This document shows positions 7,143 through 14,451 of a stretch of 14,520 nt of DNA, one piece after another. The stretch spans positions 1 through 14,520 of the forward strand of contig CAZEYT010000074.1 in the NCBI GenBank assembly GCA_964516295.1. Direction: 5' to 3'. Position numbers and translations under genes: made by a program. This DNA is from CAZEYT01 sp964516295 (GTDB lineage: Bacteria > Verrucomicrobiota > Verrucomicrobiia > Chthoniobacterales > Terrimicrobiaceae). The number at the start of each line of letters is the position of its first letter. Within the stretch, counting starts at the first letter, position 1. The notes beneath the pieces were generated by a model. The model saw only the letters and a list, made by a program, of their open reading frames with translations. It was not told where the DNA came from and did no database searches.

Positions 7143-8278
7143 CGCTTCAGAACGACCTTCAGCGTCGCCGTGAGCGGCACTGCCAGCAACGCGCCCAGGA
7201 GGCCGCCGAGAATCAAACTCCACGCCAGCACGGAAATAATCACCGTGAGCGGATGAAGACCGACCGAGTCGCCGACAATCTTTGGCGCAATCACGATGCC
7301 GTCGAGATTATTGACCACGAGAAAAATAATGGTCACGGCGATCGGGTGACCCCAATCACCAAACTGCGCGGCGGCGATGATCACCGCCGGAATCCAGCTG
7401 ATCAAAACACCAAGATAGGGAATGAGTCCCAGCACGCCGACCATGAGGCCGATCAAAATCGCAAAATCCAAGCCCATGATCAGGAGCGCCGTGGCGATCA
7501 AAGCACCATCGATCATGCTCACCAGCAACTGACCGCGGAAAAAGCAGATGAGATAGGTGTTGATTTCGCTGAGCAGTGCGACGATCTCGCTCTTCAGCGG
7601 TGAAGCACGAATCGGCAGGTAGCGGGTCCAGTTTTCCGCGATGGCCGGACTTTCCTTCAGAAAAAAGAAGAGAAAAATCGGAACCAAAATCATGCTCAGA
7701 AGCACGCCGAACACACCGAGAAATCCGCCGACGCTCCTTTGGAGAAATTTTCCAGACTCCACCGCAAGATCCGGAACTTTTTGCTGCATCCAGGAGACGC
7801 TGTCGTTAATCGTCTTCGAGGCAAACGCGCTGAATTGATCCGGCGCCTCCTCCGGGTGGGCGGCATTCTTCAAAAACGGGCTTTGGAGGACCTTGTCGAG
7901 GCTGTCCATCGTCCGTACGGCGAGGCCTTGGGCCTTAGTGGCGTATTCCGGGAAGTTCGTGACGAACGAGTTTCCCTGCTTGTAAGCCGCCGGAACGATC
8001 CAGACGAGAATGCCGATCAAGAGACCGGCCACGGCCAAATACACGATCACAATACTCCAGAGCCGCGAGAGTCGGAAATGCATCAACCAGCGAACCACCG
8101 GCTCGAGCAGGAACGCCAGAATCGCGGCGACCGCGACCGGGATCAGCACCGGCTGCAGAAACGAAATCGCGCGAATCAAAAGACCGCCAACCGTCGCGAT
8201 CACCCACCCGATGGCCACAAAGGACAACGCGCTGATCGCGAGCCAGAGCAGCTTTTTTTGGAACGTGGTGGGATACAT
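7079..8278 (-). CDS. AI-2E family transporter (PerM/YdiK/TqsA-like)
   Basis: A 399-residue polytopic inner-membrane protein. An N-terminal block of helices (about 11-60 and 73-98) is followed by a long soluble region (about 100-180), then the family core: helix 186-209, FFRGQ (246-250), LIPYLG (285-290), NNLDGIVIAPKIVGDSVGLHP (323-343) and a GGLLGALLAVPLTA C-terminal helix (358-371). The best-known member, TqsA, affects autoinducer-2 export, but most of the family has no proven substrate and some act as antiporters. The ATG at 8278 is preferred to a TTG at 8323. It lies 54 bp downstream of the SahR-like gene on the same strand and may be co-transcribed with it. Its stop lies within the convergent GT2 gene, and no terminator is visible at that junction. 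Confidence 0.87.
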   Translation of the reverse strand: MYPTTFQKKLLWLAISALSFVAIGWVIATVGGLLIRAISFLQPVLIPVAVAAILAFLLEPVVRWLMHFRLSRLWSIVIVYLAVAGLLIGILVWIVPAAYKQGNSFVTNFPEYATKAQGLAVRTMDSLDKVLQSPFLKNAAHPEEAPDQFSAFASKTINDSVSWMQQKVPDLAVESGKFLQRSVGGFLGVFGVLLSMILVPIFLFFFLKESPAIAENWTRYLPIRASPLKSEIVALLSEINTYLICFFRGQLLVSMIDGALIATALLIMGLDFAILIGLMVGVLGLIPYLGVLISWIPAVIIAAAQFGDWGHPIAVTIIFLVVNNLDGIVIAPKIVGDSVGLHPLTVIISVLAWSLILGGLLGALLAVPLTATLKVVLKRYFWDRPGTTVSFSSPDPASS

Positions 8279-8332
8279 GCCGTGGGGAATCGTTAGCGGC
8301 TGCCCGGCGGACGCGCAAAACAATTCCCCGCG

Positions 8333-9253
8333 CTATTTCGTTGCCGTGGCCAGGAGGGTCTGGAAATTGGGAGGCTCGGGCTCGCGCGACACGATGGCGG
8401 TTTCGATTTTTGAAAAACCTGCCTTCCGAATCATCCGGTGCATGTCGGCGTCGGAAAATCCAAGCCACTGGTGCGCGTAAAGGTCCCGCGCCTGCTCGAA
8501 GGTGTGGGCCGCAAGGTCAAGGATTATCAGTCGTCCTCCGGGCTTGAGGATCCGGTGCGCCGCCGTGATCGCCTTCGCCGGACTGGATGTATGGTGGAGC
8601 GCCTGACTGAACAAAACAAGGTCAACGGTCGCCGTATCGATCGGCGGGGCCTCGATGTCGCCGAGTCGGTATTCGAGATTTTTGAATCCGTGTTCCCGGG
8701 CGAGCGCGCTGCCGAATTCGACCATTTTTTCGGAGATATCGACGGCGATGACCCGCCGCGCAGTCCGTGCGAGCAGTTGCGAGAGCGTGCCCTCGCCAGC
8801 CCCCAGATCGGCAATCACCATCGGCGGCAGCAAGCGGAACAAAGCATGGGCGAGCGCCTGCCAGCTTCGGCCGGGCACATAGGTCCGACCGAAGCGCCCG
8901 GCGAGCCGGTTGAAGTATTCGGCGGCCCGGTCTTTCCGTTTCCGCAAGACCAGTGCCAGCGCGCCTTGGTCCCGCGCACTTTCCGCAAGATCCCCCCGCG
9001 CGGCGGCCAGCAGGGTCTGCAAGGGCTCGGATGTCGCATTTTTCGCCGAGTAAAAAATATTTTTCCCCACGCGCCGGTCGGCGGCCAATCCCTCGCGCTT
9101 CAGCTGTCCCAAGTTCACGGAAATGCGCGACTGGCCCATGGACAGGATCTCCTGCAACTCGGCGACGGTCAGCTCCTCCTCCGAGAGCAAGAGCAGAAGT
9201 CGCAACCGGGTGGGATCCGACAAAACCCGAAGCCATTTCACGATTGACGCCAT
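8333..9253 (-). CDS. ArsR-family regulator fused to a SAM-dependent methyltransferase domain (SahR-like)
   Basis: A 306-residue two-domain protein. Residues 1-75 form an ArsR winged helix (VLSDPTRLRLLLLL at 10-23; LQEILSMGQSRISVNLGQL at 33-51 as the helix-turn-helix; DRRVGKNIFYS as the wing). There is no ArsR-type metal-binding Cys motif. After a linker (about 80-140) comes a class I methyltransferase domain: motif I ADLGAGEG (148-155), the acidic residue after strand 2 in VIAVDIS (Asp172), GDIEAPP (198-204), VDLVLFSQALHH (210-221) and ILKPGGRLIILDL (235-247). Such fusions include SahR, which senses S-adenosylhomocysteine and represses SAH-recycling genes. Divergence from metK-ahcY over a symmetric operator fits this role and autoregulation. 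Whether it methylates anything, or uses the fold only to sense SAM or SAH, is unknown. The ATG at 9253 is chosen because it begins exactly at the ArsR domain. Confidence 0.88.
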   Translation of the reverse strand: MASIVKWLRVLSDPTRLRLLLLLSEEELTVAELQEILSMGQSRISVNLGQLKREGLAADRRVGKNIFYSAKNATSEPLQTLLAAARGDLAESARDQGALALVLRKRKDRAAEYFNRLAGRFGRTYVPGRSWQALAHALFRLLPPMVIADLGAGEGTLSQLLARTARRVIAVDISEKMVEFGSALAREHGFKNLEYRLGDIEAPPIDTATVDLVLFSQALHHTSSPAKAITAAHRILKPGGRLIILDLAAHTFEQARDLYAHQWLGFSDADMHRMIRKAGFSKIETAIVSREPEPPNFQTLLATATK

Positions 9254-9258
9254 TGGAC

Positions 9259-9286
9259 ATATCAAAATATCGTGATATCTCGATAC
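9259..9286. promoter_or_regulatory. Four-half-site palindromic operator between the SahR-like gene and metK
   Basis: The sequence reads ATATC (9259-9263), AAA, ATATC (9267-9271), GT, GATAT (9274-9278), CTC, GATAC (9282-9286). The two left half-sites are direct repeats, the two right ones are direct repeats, and the halves are inverted around 9272/9273; the only deviation is the last base. It begins 5 bp from the regulator's start codon and ends 24 bp before the metK start, so a bound protein would block both divergent promoters. The 57-bp gap leaves no room for a SAM or SAH riboswitch. The binding protein is inferred to be the adjacent ArsR fusion. Confidence 0.75.
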
Positions 9287-9310
9287 GTAAATTCCAAATC
9301 CCACATCATC

Positions 9311-10507
9311 ATGTCCCGCCGTTATATTTTTTCCTCGGAGTCCGTTGGCGAAGGCCATCCGGACAAAGTTTGCGATACCATCTCGGACGCGATTCTCGAC
9401 GCGTGCCTGACGCTCGACAAAACCAGCCGCGTGGCCTGTGAGACCTTCGTGAAGAGCAACACGGTTGTTGTGGGCGGGGAAATTACCGTTCCCAAGCTCA
9501 AAGGCGCGGCGCTCGACTCCGCAGTCAACGTTGGCGACGTTATTCGCAAAGCCATTCGCGAAATCGGGTATGTGAACGACGACGATGTCTTTCATGCGGA
9601 CCGCGTTTTCATCAACAATCTTCTCACCAGCCAGAGCCCGGACATCGCCCAAGGCGTGGATGCCAAAGCCGCGGAAGGCAAAGCCACGGCGGAACAGGGA
9701 GCGGGCGATCAGGGTCTAATGTTTGGTTATGCCTGCAATGAGACGCACGAGCTCATGCCGGCTCCGATCATGTTTGCCCACCGACTCGGTCGCGAACTCA
9801 CCCGCATCCGCAAGAGCGGCAAGGTCAAGTGGCTTCGTCCCGACGCGAAAAGCCAGGTTTCGGTTCTTTATCAGGACGGCAAACCGGTTCGTGTTACAAA
9901 TGTCGTTATCTCGACCCAGCATACGGACGACGTGAAAAATGAGGAGATCCGCCGCTTCCTGATCGCGAACGTGATCAAAAAGGTGATCCCCAAGGAGTTT
10001 CTCGACGCCACGACCGAGTTCCTGATCAATCCCACCGGCCGCTTTGTCATCGGCGGCCCGCAAGGCGACTCCGGTCTCACCGGACGCAAGATCATTGTCG
10101 ATACCTACGGCGGCATGGGTCGTCACGGAGGCGGAGCATTTTCCGGCAAAGATCCGTCGAAAGTGGACCGCAGCGCGGCTTACATGGGCCGCTGGGTGGC
10201 GAAAAACGTCGTGGCCGCCGGTCTCGCCGACCGTTGCGAAGTTCAGTTCGCCTACGCCATTGGCTACCCGAACCCTGTCAGCATTCACATTGATACGTTC
10301 GGCACGAACAAAGTCGACGAGCAGAAGATCGAAAAAGCCGTGAGCACCGTCTTCAGCTTCAAACCGGCCGACATCGTCAAACAGCTCAACCTCCTCCGCC
10401 CGATCTATTCGAAGACGACGAACTACGGTCACTTCGGCAAAGACGACGCGGAAATTACTTGGGAAAAAACCGACCGCGTGGCCGCTCTCAAAAAAGCCGC
10501 CCGCTAA
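9311..10507 (+). CDS. metK: S-adenosylmethionine synthetase
   Basis: A 398-residue cytoplasmic enzyme making SAM from methionine and ATP. Conserved landmarks: SESVGEGHPDK (9-19, with His16 and Asp18 of the active site), EQGAGDQGLMFGYA (128-141), GPQGDSGLTGRK (249-260), GGMGRHGGGAFSGKDPSKVD (267-286, the P-loop-like phosphate-binding segment) and the C-terminal HFGKDDAEITWE (374-385). Length is normal for bacterial MetK. The ATG at 9311 is used rather than the GTG at 9272, which would place the operator inside the gene and adds no conserved residues. No clear Shine-Dalgarno sequence is present. It is followed after 18 bp by ahcY, forming a two-gene methionine-cycle operon that ends at the terminator at 12050-12095. 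Confidence 0.97.
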   Translation: MSRRYIFSSESVGEGHPDKVCDTISDAILDACLTLDKTSRVACETFVKSNTVVVGGEITVPKLKGAALDSAVNVGDVIRKAIREIGYVNDDDVFHADRVFINNLLTSQSPDIAQGVDAKAAEGKATAEQGAGDQGLMFGYACNETHELMPAPIMFAHRLGRELTRIRKSGKVKWLRPDAKSQVSVLYQDGKPVRVTNVVISTQHTDDVKNEEIRRFLIANVIKKVIPKEFLDATTEFLINPTGRFVIGGPQGDSGLTGRKIIVDTYGGMGRHGGGAFSGKDPSKVDRSAAYMGRWVAKNVVAAGLADRCEVQFAYAIGYPNPVSIHIDTFGTNKVDEQKIEKAVSTVFSFKPADIVKQLNLLRPIYSKTTNYGHFGKDDAEITWEKTDRVAALKKAAR

Positions 10508-10525
10508 CCTTTCGATTCCTTAGAT

Positions 10526-12034
10526 ATGCCCAAAGCAAAAACATCCTCCGCAGCCGCAGCCGCTGTGCTTGCGGAAGTCCAGGCCGCTACGGCCAACCTC
10601 GCCAAATACGCTGCCGCCACCCCGGCGGGCAAAGACTACATCGTCTCCGACATCGCGCTCGCTGAATGGGGTCGCAAGGAAATCTCGGTCGCCGAGCACG
10701 AAATGCCCGGTCTCGTCTCGATCCGCAAAAAATATCAGAAGCAACAGCCGCTCAAAGGCGTGCGCATCACGGGATCGCTTCACATGACGATCCAGACCGC
10801 CGTTCTCATCGAGACCCTCGCTGCGCTCGGCGCGGAAGTCCGTTGGGCGAGCTGCAACATCTTCTCGACGCAGGACCATGCCGCCGCCGCCATTGCGGCC
10901 ACCGGAACACCGGTCTTCGCTTGGAAGGGCGAAACGCTCGAAGAATACTGGGAACTCACGCTCAAAGCGATCACCTTCCCGGGCAACCTCGGACCCCAAC
11001 TCGTCGTCGACGACGGTGGCGATGTCACCCTCCTCATTCACAAAGGTGTGGAGCTCGAAAAAGGCAGCAAGTGGGCCTATGAACCTGCGGAGAATCACGA
11101 AGTCTCTGTCGTCAAAGCGCTCCTCCGCCGCGTGGCCAAAGAGCGTCCCGGCTTTTGGTCGAAGATCGCCAAGGCTTGGAAAGGCGTCTCGGAAGAAACG
11201 ACCACCGGCGTTCACCGTCTCTACCAACTCGCCGAGCAGGGCAAACTCCTTGTCCCGGCCATCAACGTCAACGACTCGGTTACCAAATCGAAATTCGACA
11301 ACCTCTACGGCTGTCGTGAGTCGCTGGCCGATGGACTCAAGCGCGCCACCGACGTTATGATCGCCGGGAAAGTGGCCGTGGTCTGCGGTTACGGCGACGT
11401 TGGCAAAGGCAGCGCCCACTCGCTTCGTGCTTATGGCGCGCGCGTCATTGTCACCGAAATCGACCCCATCAATGCACTCCAGGCGGCGATGGAAGGCTTC
11501 GAGGTCAACACCGTGGAAAGCACCCTGGGGATCGGGGATATCTATGTCACCACCACCGGTAACAAAGATATCATCACCCTGGAGCACATGCTGGCGATGA
11601 AAGATCAGGCGATCGTTTGCAACATCGGGCACTTTGACAACGAGATCCAGGTGGAACGGCTCAAAAAGCACAAAGGCATTCGCATCGAGACGATCAAACC
11701 CCAGTACGACCGCTACTATCTCCCGGGCGGCAAGAAGAGCATTTACATGTTGGCCGACGGACGCCTCGTCAACCTCGGTTGCGCGACCGGACATCCGAGC
11801 TTTGTCATGTCGAATTCCTTCACCAACCAAACCCTGGCACAGATCGATCTCTGGCAGAACAAAGACAAGTATAAAAAGACCGTCTATCGTCTGCCCAAGA
11901 AACTGGACGAGGAAGTCGCGCGTCTGCATCTCGAAAAGATCGGTGTCGTCCTGACCAAACTTAGCAAAGATCAGGCGGAGTATCTGGGCGTGCCGGCCGA
12001 GGGGCCTTACAAGCCGGAACACTACCGCTACTGA
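10526..12034 (+). CDS. ahcY: Adenosylhomocysteinase (S-adenosylhomocysteine hydrolase)
   Basis: A 502-residue NAD-dependent enzyme splitting SAH into adenosine and homocysteine, which relieves product inhibition of methyltransferases. Seen: TGSLHMT (82-88, substrate His86), CNIFSTQDHAAAA (110-122), VVDDGGD (160-166), EETTTGVHRL (223-232), NVNDSVTKSKFDN (247-259, with Lys254 and Asp258), the Rossmann motif GYGDVGKG (288-295), IGHFDNE (367-373) and the C-terminal KPEHYRY, whose Lys496 and Tyr500 reach into the partner subunit's NAD site. It carries the extra segment of about 40 residues before EETTTG (about 175-220) found in many bacterial and plant enzymes, plus an Ala/Lys-rich N-terminal extension. 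It is co-oriented with metK and so probably under the same operator. With AhcY present, the cell need not use the Pfs/LuxS route, which would release AI-2. Confidence 0.97.
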   Translation: MPKAKTSSAAAAAVLAEVQAATANLAKYAAATPAGKDYIVSDIALAEWGRKEISVAEHEMPGLVSIRKKYQKQQPLKGVRITGSLHMTIQTAVLIETLAALGAEVRWASCNIFSTQDHAAAAIAATGTPVFAWKGETLEEYWELTLKAITFPGNLGPQLVVDDGGDVTLLIHKGVELEKGSKWAYEPAENHEVSVVKALLRRVAKERPGFWSKIAKAWKGVSEETTTGVHRLYQLAEQGKLLVPAINVNDSVTKSKFDNLYGCRESLADGLKRATDVMIAGKVAVVCGYGDVGKGSAHSLRAYGARVIVTEIDPINALQAAMEGFEVNTVESTLGIGDIYVTTTGNKDIITLEHMLAMKDQAIVCNIGHFDNEIQVERLKKHKGIRIETIKPQYDRYYLPGGKKSIYMLADGRLVNLGCATGHPSFVMSNSFTNQTLAQIDLWQNKDKYKKTVYRLPKKLDEEVARLHLEKIGVVLTKLSKDQAEYLGVPAEGPYKPEHYRY

Positions 12035-12049
12035 AAACTCTGGAAATGC

Positions 12050-12095
12050 GGCGCACCCCCGGTCTCAACCGCCCGGGGGTGCGCCTTTTTCTTTT
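12050..12095 (+). terminator. Strong intrinsic terminator of the metK-ahcY operon
   Basis: GGCGCACCCCCGG (12050-12062) pairs perfectly over 13 bp with CCGGGGGTGCGCC (12073-12085) around a 10-nt loop, followed directly by TTTTTCTTTT (12086-12095). It starts 15 bp after the ahcY stop. Confidence 0.93.
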
Positions 12096-12159
12096 GCAGG
12101 TTGCCGGATTTCAAAAGAGTCGGGGTTTCCAGGGACTCAGACCCTTCGTAAACTAAGAA

Positions 12160-13368
12160 ATGAAAAAACGCCCTGAATACACGTCCGGCCCGCTCCTTCC
12201 CCCGTCAACAGGATCGGTTCGCCCGGCACGCCAGCGTGGAGCGAAGCCGGTGGTTGTCGCTTCGGCAACGCCCACCGAGCAGTTCTCTTTTTCCCTGAAA
12301 CCCCGGGAGGTGGCACGGCATCTGGAGCGCTTTGTGATCGGACAGGAAGAGGCCAAGAAAGTGCTGAGCGTCGCGCTGTGCGACCATTTTCAACACGTTC
12401 GACTGTCGCTCGAGGGACGGGAGGCGCCTTTCTATCAGAAACAGAACGTCCTTCTTCTCGGACCCACGGGAGTCGGAAAAACCCATCTCATTCGTTCCGC
12501 GGCCGAGCTCATCGGAGTGCCCTTTGTAAAAGCCGATGCGACAAAATTCAGTGAGACCGGCTATGTCGGCGGCGATGTGGACGATCTTGTCCGGGACCTC
12601 GTTCGTCGGGCTGGTGGGAACGTGGCCAAGGCGGGCTATGGAATCATTTATCTCGATGAAGTGGACAAACTCGCCGGTCATGGTGCCGGCGGCGGCCGTG
12701 ACGTGTCCGGACGCGGAGTTCAGACCAATCTTCTGAAGCTCATGGAGGACGGCGACGTGCCCCTCCTATCTCCGAACGATGTCTCCGGACAAATGCAGGC
12801 GGCCGTTGCGGCCTCGCGTGGCAACGCCCCCGGCGGACCGGAGACCATCTCCACCCGCCACATTCTTTTCATCGCCAGTGGGGCGTTTTCCGGATTGGAT
12901 CCCATCATCCGTCATCGTCTGGAATCCACCAAACAGCCTTTGCCGCGGAGCACGGGAACACGGACGCTTCTCTCCACGGTGACTACGGCCGATCTGATCC
13001 AGTTCGGTCTGGAACCGGAGTTTATCGGACGCCTTCCCGTGCGGGTCGCCTGCCATGGCCTCGACAGCGAGGACCTGTTCCAAGTGCTCCGCCGCAGCGA
13101 GAGCAGCCTGCTCCACCAATACGTCCGCTCGTTTGCTGCCTATGGCATCCGTCTCACGTTCCGCGACGCGGCGCTCCGTCGACTCGCCGCGATGGCCCGC
13201 GACGAAAAAACCGGAGCTCGCGGACTTATGACCGTTCTGGAGCGCACGTTTCGCGATATCAAATTCCGGGCTCCCTCCTCGAAAATCACATCCCTCACCG
13301 TCACCGAGGACCTCGTCGATGACCCTCTCGGCGTCTATCGCTCCTTGGAATCCCAAACAAAATCCTGA
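12160..13368 (+). CDS. ClpX-like AAA+ ATPase lacking the zinc-binding domain and ClpP-docking loop
   Basis: A 402-residue AAA+ unfoldase-type ATPase. It has Walker A GPTGVGKT (101-108), the ClpX/HslU pore loop GYVG (134-137), Walker B IIYLDEVDK (162-170), a GRGVQTNLLKLMED stretch (184-197), RHILFIASGAFSGLD (233-247), the arginine finger in PEFIGRLP (Arg291) and sensor 2 GAR (352-354). Compared with ClpX, the first 40 residues are a Pro/Arg-rich tail with no cysteines in place of the four-Cys zinc finger. The segment after GAFSGLD (248-275) lacks the IGF/IGL tripeptide that docks onto ClpP. The second pore loop (about 203-232) lacks the RKH motif. It may work without ClpP, remodelling proteins, or with another partner. 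It is probably a paralogue, not the housekeeping clpX, and sits alone between the operon terminator and the IS remnant. The start has only a weak AAG upstream. Confidence 0.85.
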   Translation: MKKRPEYTSGPLLPPSTGSVRPARQRGAKPVVVASATPTEQFSFSLKPREVARHLERFVIGQEEAKKVLSVALCDHFQHVRLSLEGREAPFYQKQNVLLLGPTGVGKTHLIRSAAELIGVPFVKADATKFSETGYVGGDVDDLVRDLVRRAGGNVAKAGYGIIYLDEVDKLAGHGAGGGRDVSGRGVQTNLLKLMEDGDVPLLSPNDVSGQMQAAVAASRGNAPGGPETISTRHILFIASGAFSGLDPIIRHRLESTKQPLPRSTGTRTLLSTVTTADLIQFGLEPEFIGRLPVRVACHGLDSEDLFQVLRRSESSLLHQYVRSFAAYGIRLTFRDAALRRLAAMARDEKTGARGLMTVLERTFRDIKFRAPSSKITSLTVTEDLVDDPLGVYRSLESQTKS

Positions 13369-13523
13369 CATACATCGTCTTAAAAAAGAACGTAGTAAAA
13401 CAGAAGCGTAGTTTACAGATCGCAAATCGTTGTTCCAGACCCGTCTTCTACAGTTTGAAGGGTCACAAAAAGCAAGGATCCTTTATTCATGGGGATTTGC
13501 GGGCGAGCGGTGGCGTCCGCGTC

Positions 13524-13540
13524 GAAAATGTAGTTCAACG
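13524..13540 (+). repeat. Left copy of a short direct repeat flanking the transposase gene
   Basis: GAAAATGTAGTTCAACG matches 14434-14451 (GAAAATGTAGTGCCAACG) with only a T versus GC difference. The copies lie 79 bp before the transposase start and 15 bp after its stop, in the same orientation. Confidence 0.5.
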
Positions 13541-13618
13541 GTGTCTGCTGTTTAGCATTTTGATATTGATTGCAGGCTGACAGGTTGGATGGATGTGTGG
13601 AGTCCATAAGACCGAGCC

Positions 13619-14419
13619 ATGTTTTTCCGAGTTAAGCCCGGCAAAGGATACCGATACCTGCAGATCGCCCATAGTGTGCGGCGAGGCAAGACCGTGAGGC
13701 AGGAGATCATTGCCACGCTGGGGCGGCTTGATGTCCTCCAAGCGAGCGGCCAACTCGAAAGCCTGATGAGGGGCGGTTTGCGTTACTGCGAAAAGATCAA
13801 AGTCATGGACCCGCATGCCGCCGGGAAGACAGAGCCTGTGTCCATCACCAAGATCGGGCCGGGTATCCTGGGCAGCCCGCGCTGCACAAAGGACTTGATC
13901 GAGGAAAGCCTCTTTGACCGTGGGCGCGACCTCTTCAGCGAAGTGGGGCTGGTCTTTTTCGACACGACCTCCATTTACTTCGAGGGAGCGGGAGACAATA
14001 GCCTCGGGCGGCACGCTCACAGCAAAGACCACCGTCCCGACCTGCATCAGATGATCGTGGGCATCGCGCTTGACGTGGAGGGCCGCCCGATCTGCTGCGA
14101 GATGTGGCCGGGAAACACGGCCGACGCCAAGAGCCTGGTTCCGGTGGTCGAGCGCATGAGGGCGAAGTTCCGGGTGAGGGACATGTGCTTGGTGGCCGAC
14201 CGGGGCTTCGTGAGCGAGGCGACGCTGGAAGCGCTTGGGAAAATGGATCCGCCAGTGCATTATGTCATCGGGGTGCGGATGCGCCGGACCAAAGAAGTCG
14301 GCGAAGTCGTCCTTCAAGGCAGCCGGTTCCTGCTGCGGGGCGAAATCAAGGGGCACGCCTCCCAAGCGGTTCGCGCCGTCGAAGTGGCCCTGCTGCCTGT
14401 TCTTCAGGAACTCACATGA
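13619..14419 (+). pseudogene. IS1634-family (IS4-superfamily) transposase with internal deletions
   Basis: The 266-residue frame starts with the family's N-terminus (MFFRVKP, YRYLQIAHSVRRGK, ATLGRLDVLQASGQL) and holds the DDE-domain core: FFDTTSIYFEG (first Asp at 115), SKDHRPDLHQM (135-144), CCEMWPGNTAD (159-169) and VADRGF (second Asp at 194). It ends with a segment resembling the family C-terminus (GSRFLLRGEIKGHASQA, then VALLPVLQEL). Full-length members are about 500-600 residues. Two stretches seem to be missing in frame: about 100 residues after KIGPGIL (near nt 13870), and the region between EVGEVV and LQGSRFLLR (near nt 14310), which should hold the insertion domain and the YREK motif with the catalytic Glu. 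The product should therefore be inactive. Alignment to a full-length relative is from memory. No compensating second frame is visible. Confidence 0.8.
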
Positions 14420-14433
14420 AACCCGGCACGGGA

Positions 14434-14451
14434 GAAAATGTAGTGCCAACG
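14434..14451 (+). repeat. Right copy of a short direct repeat flanking the transposase gene
   Basis: GAAAATGTAGTGCCAACG repeats the left copy at 13524-13540. Its last bases also form part of a GTGCCA/TGGCAC hairpin (14443-14448 with 14458-14463) enclosing a T run. Confidence 0.5.

Noticed and set aside
9254..9310. SAM or SAH riboswitch upstream of metK
   Set aside because: Only 57 bp separate the divergent start codons, and the sequence is an AT-rich DNA dyad rather than a riboswitch fold.
9254..9652. Upstream extension of the ArsR-methyltransferase frame into metK
   Set aside because: It would run antisense through metK and across the operator; the ArsR domain begins precisely at the ATG at 9253.
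10520..12022. 500-codon minus-strand open frame opposite ahcY
   Set aside because: Antisense shadow of a highly conserved gene in GC-rich DNA; no domain or start context of its own.
13369..13423. CGTAGT copies and a weak A-rich hairpin after the ClpX-like gene
   Set aside because: The pairing has a mismatch and no U-rich tail, so it is not a supportable terminator.
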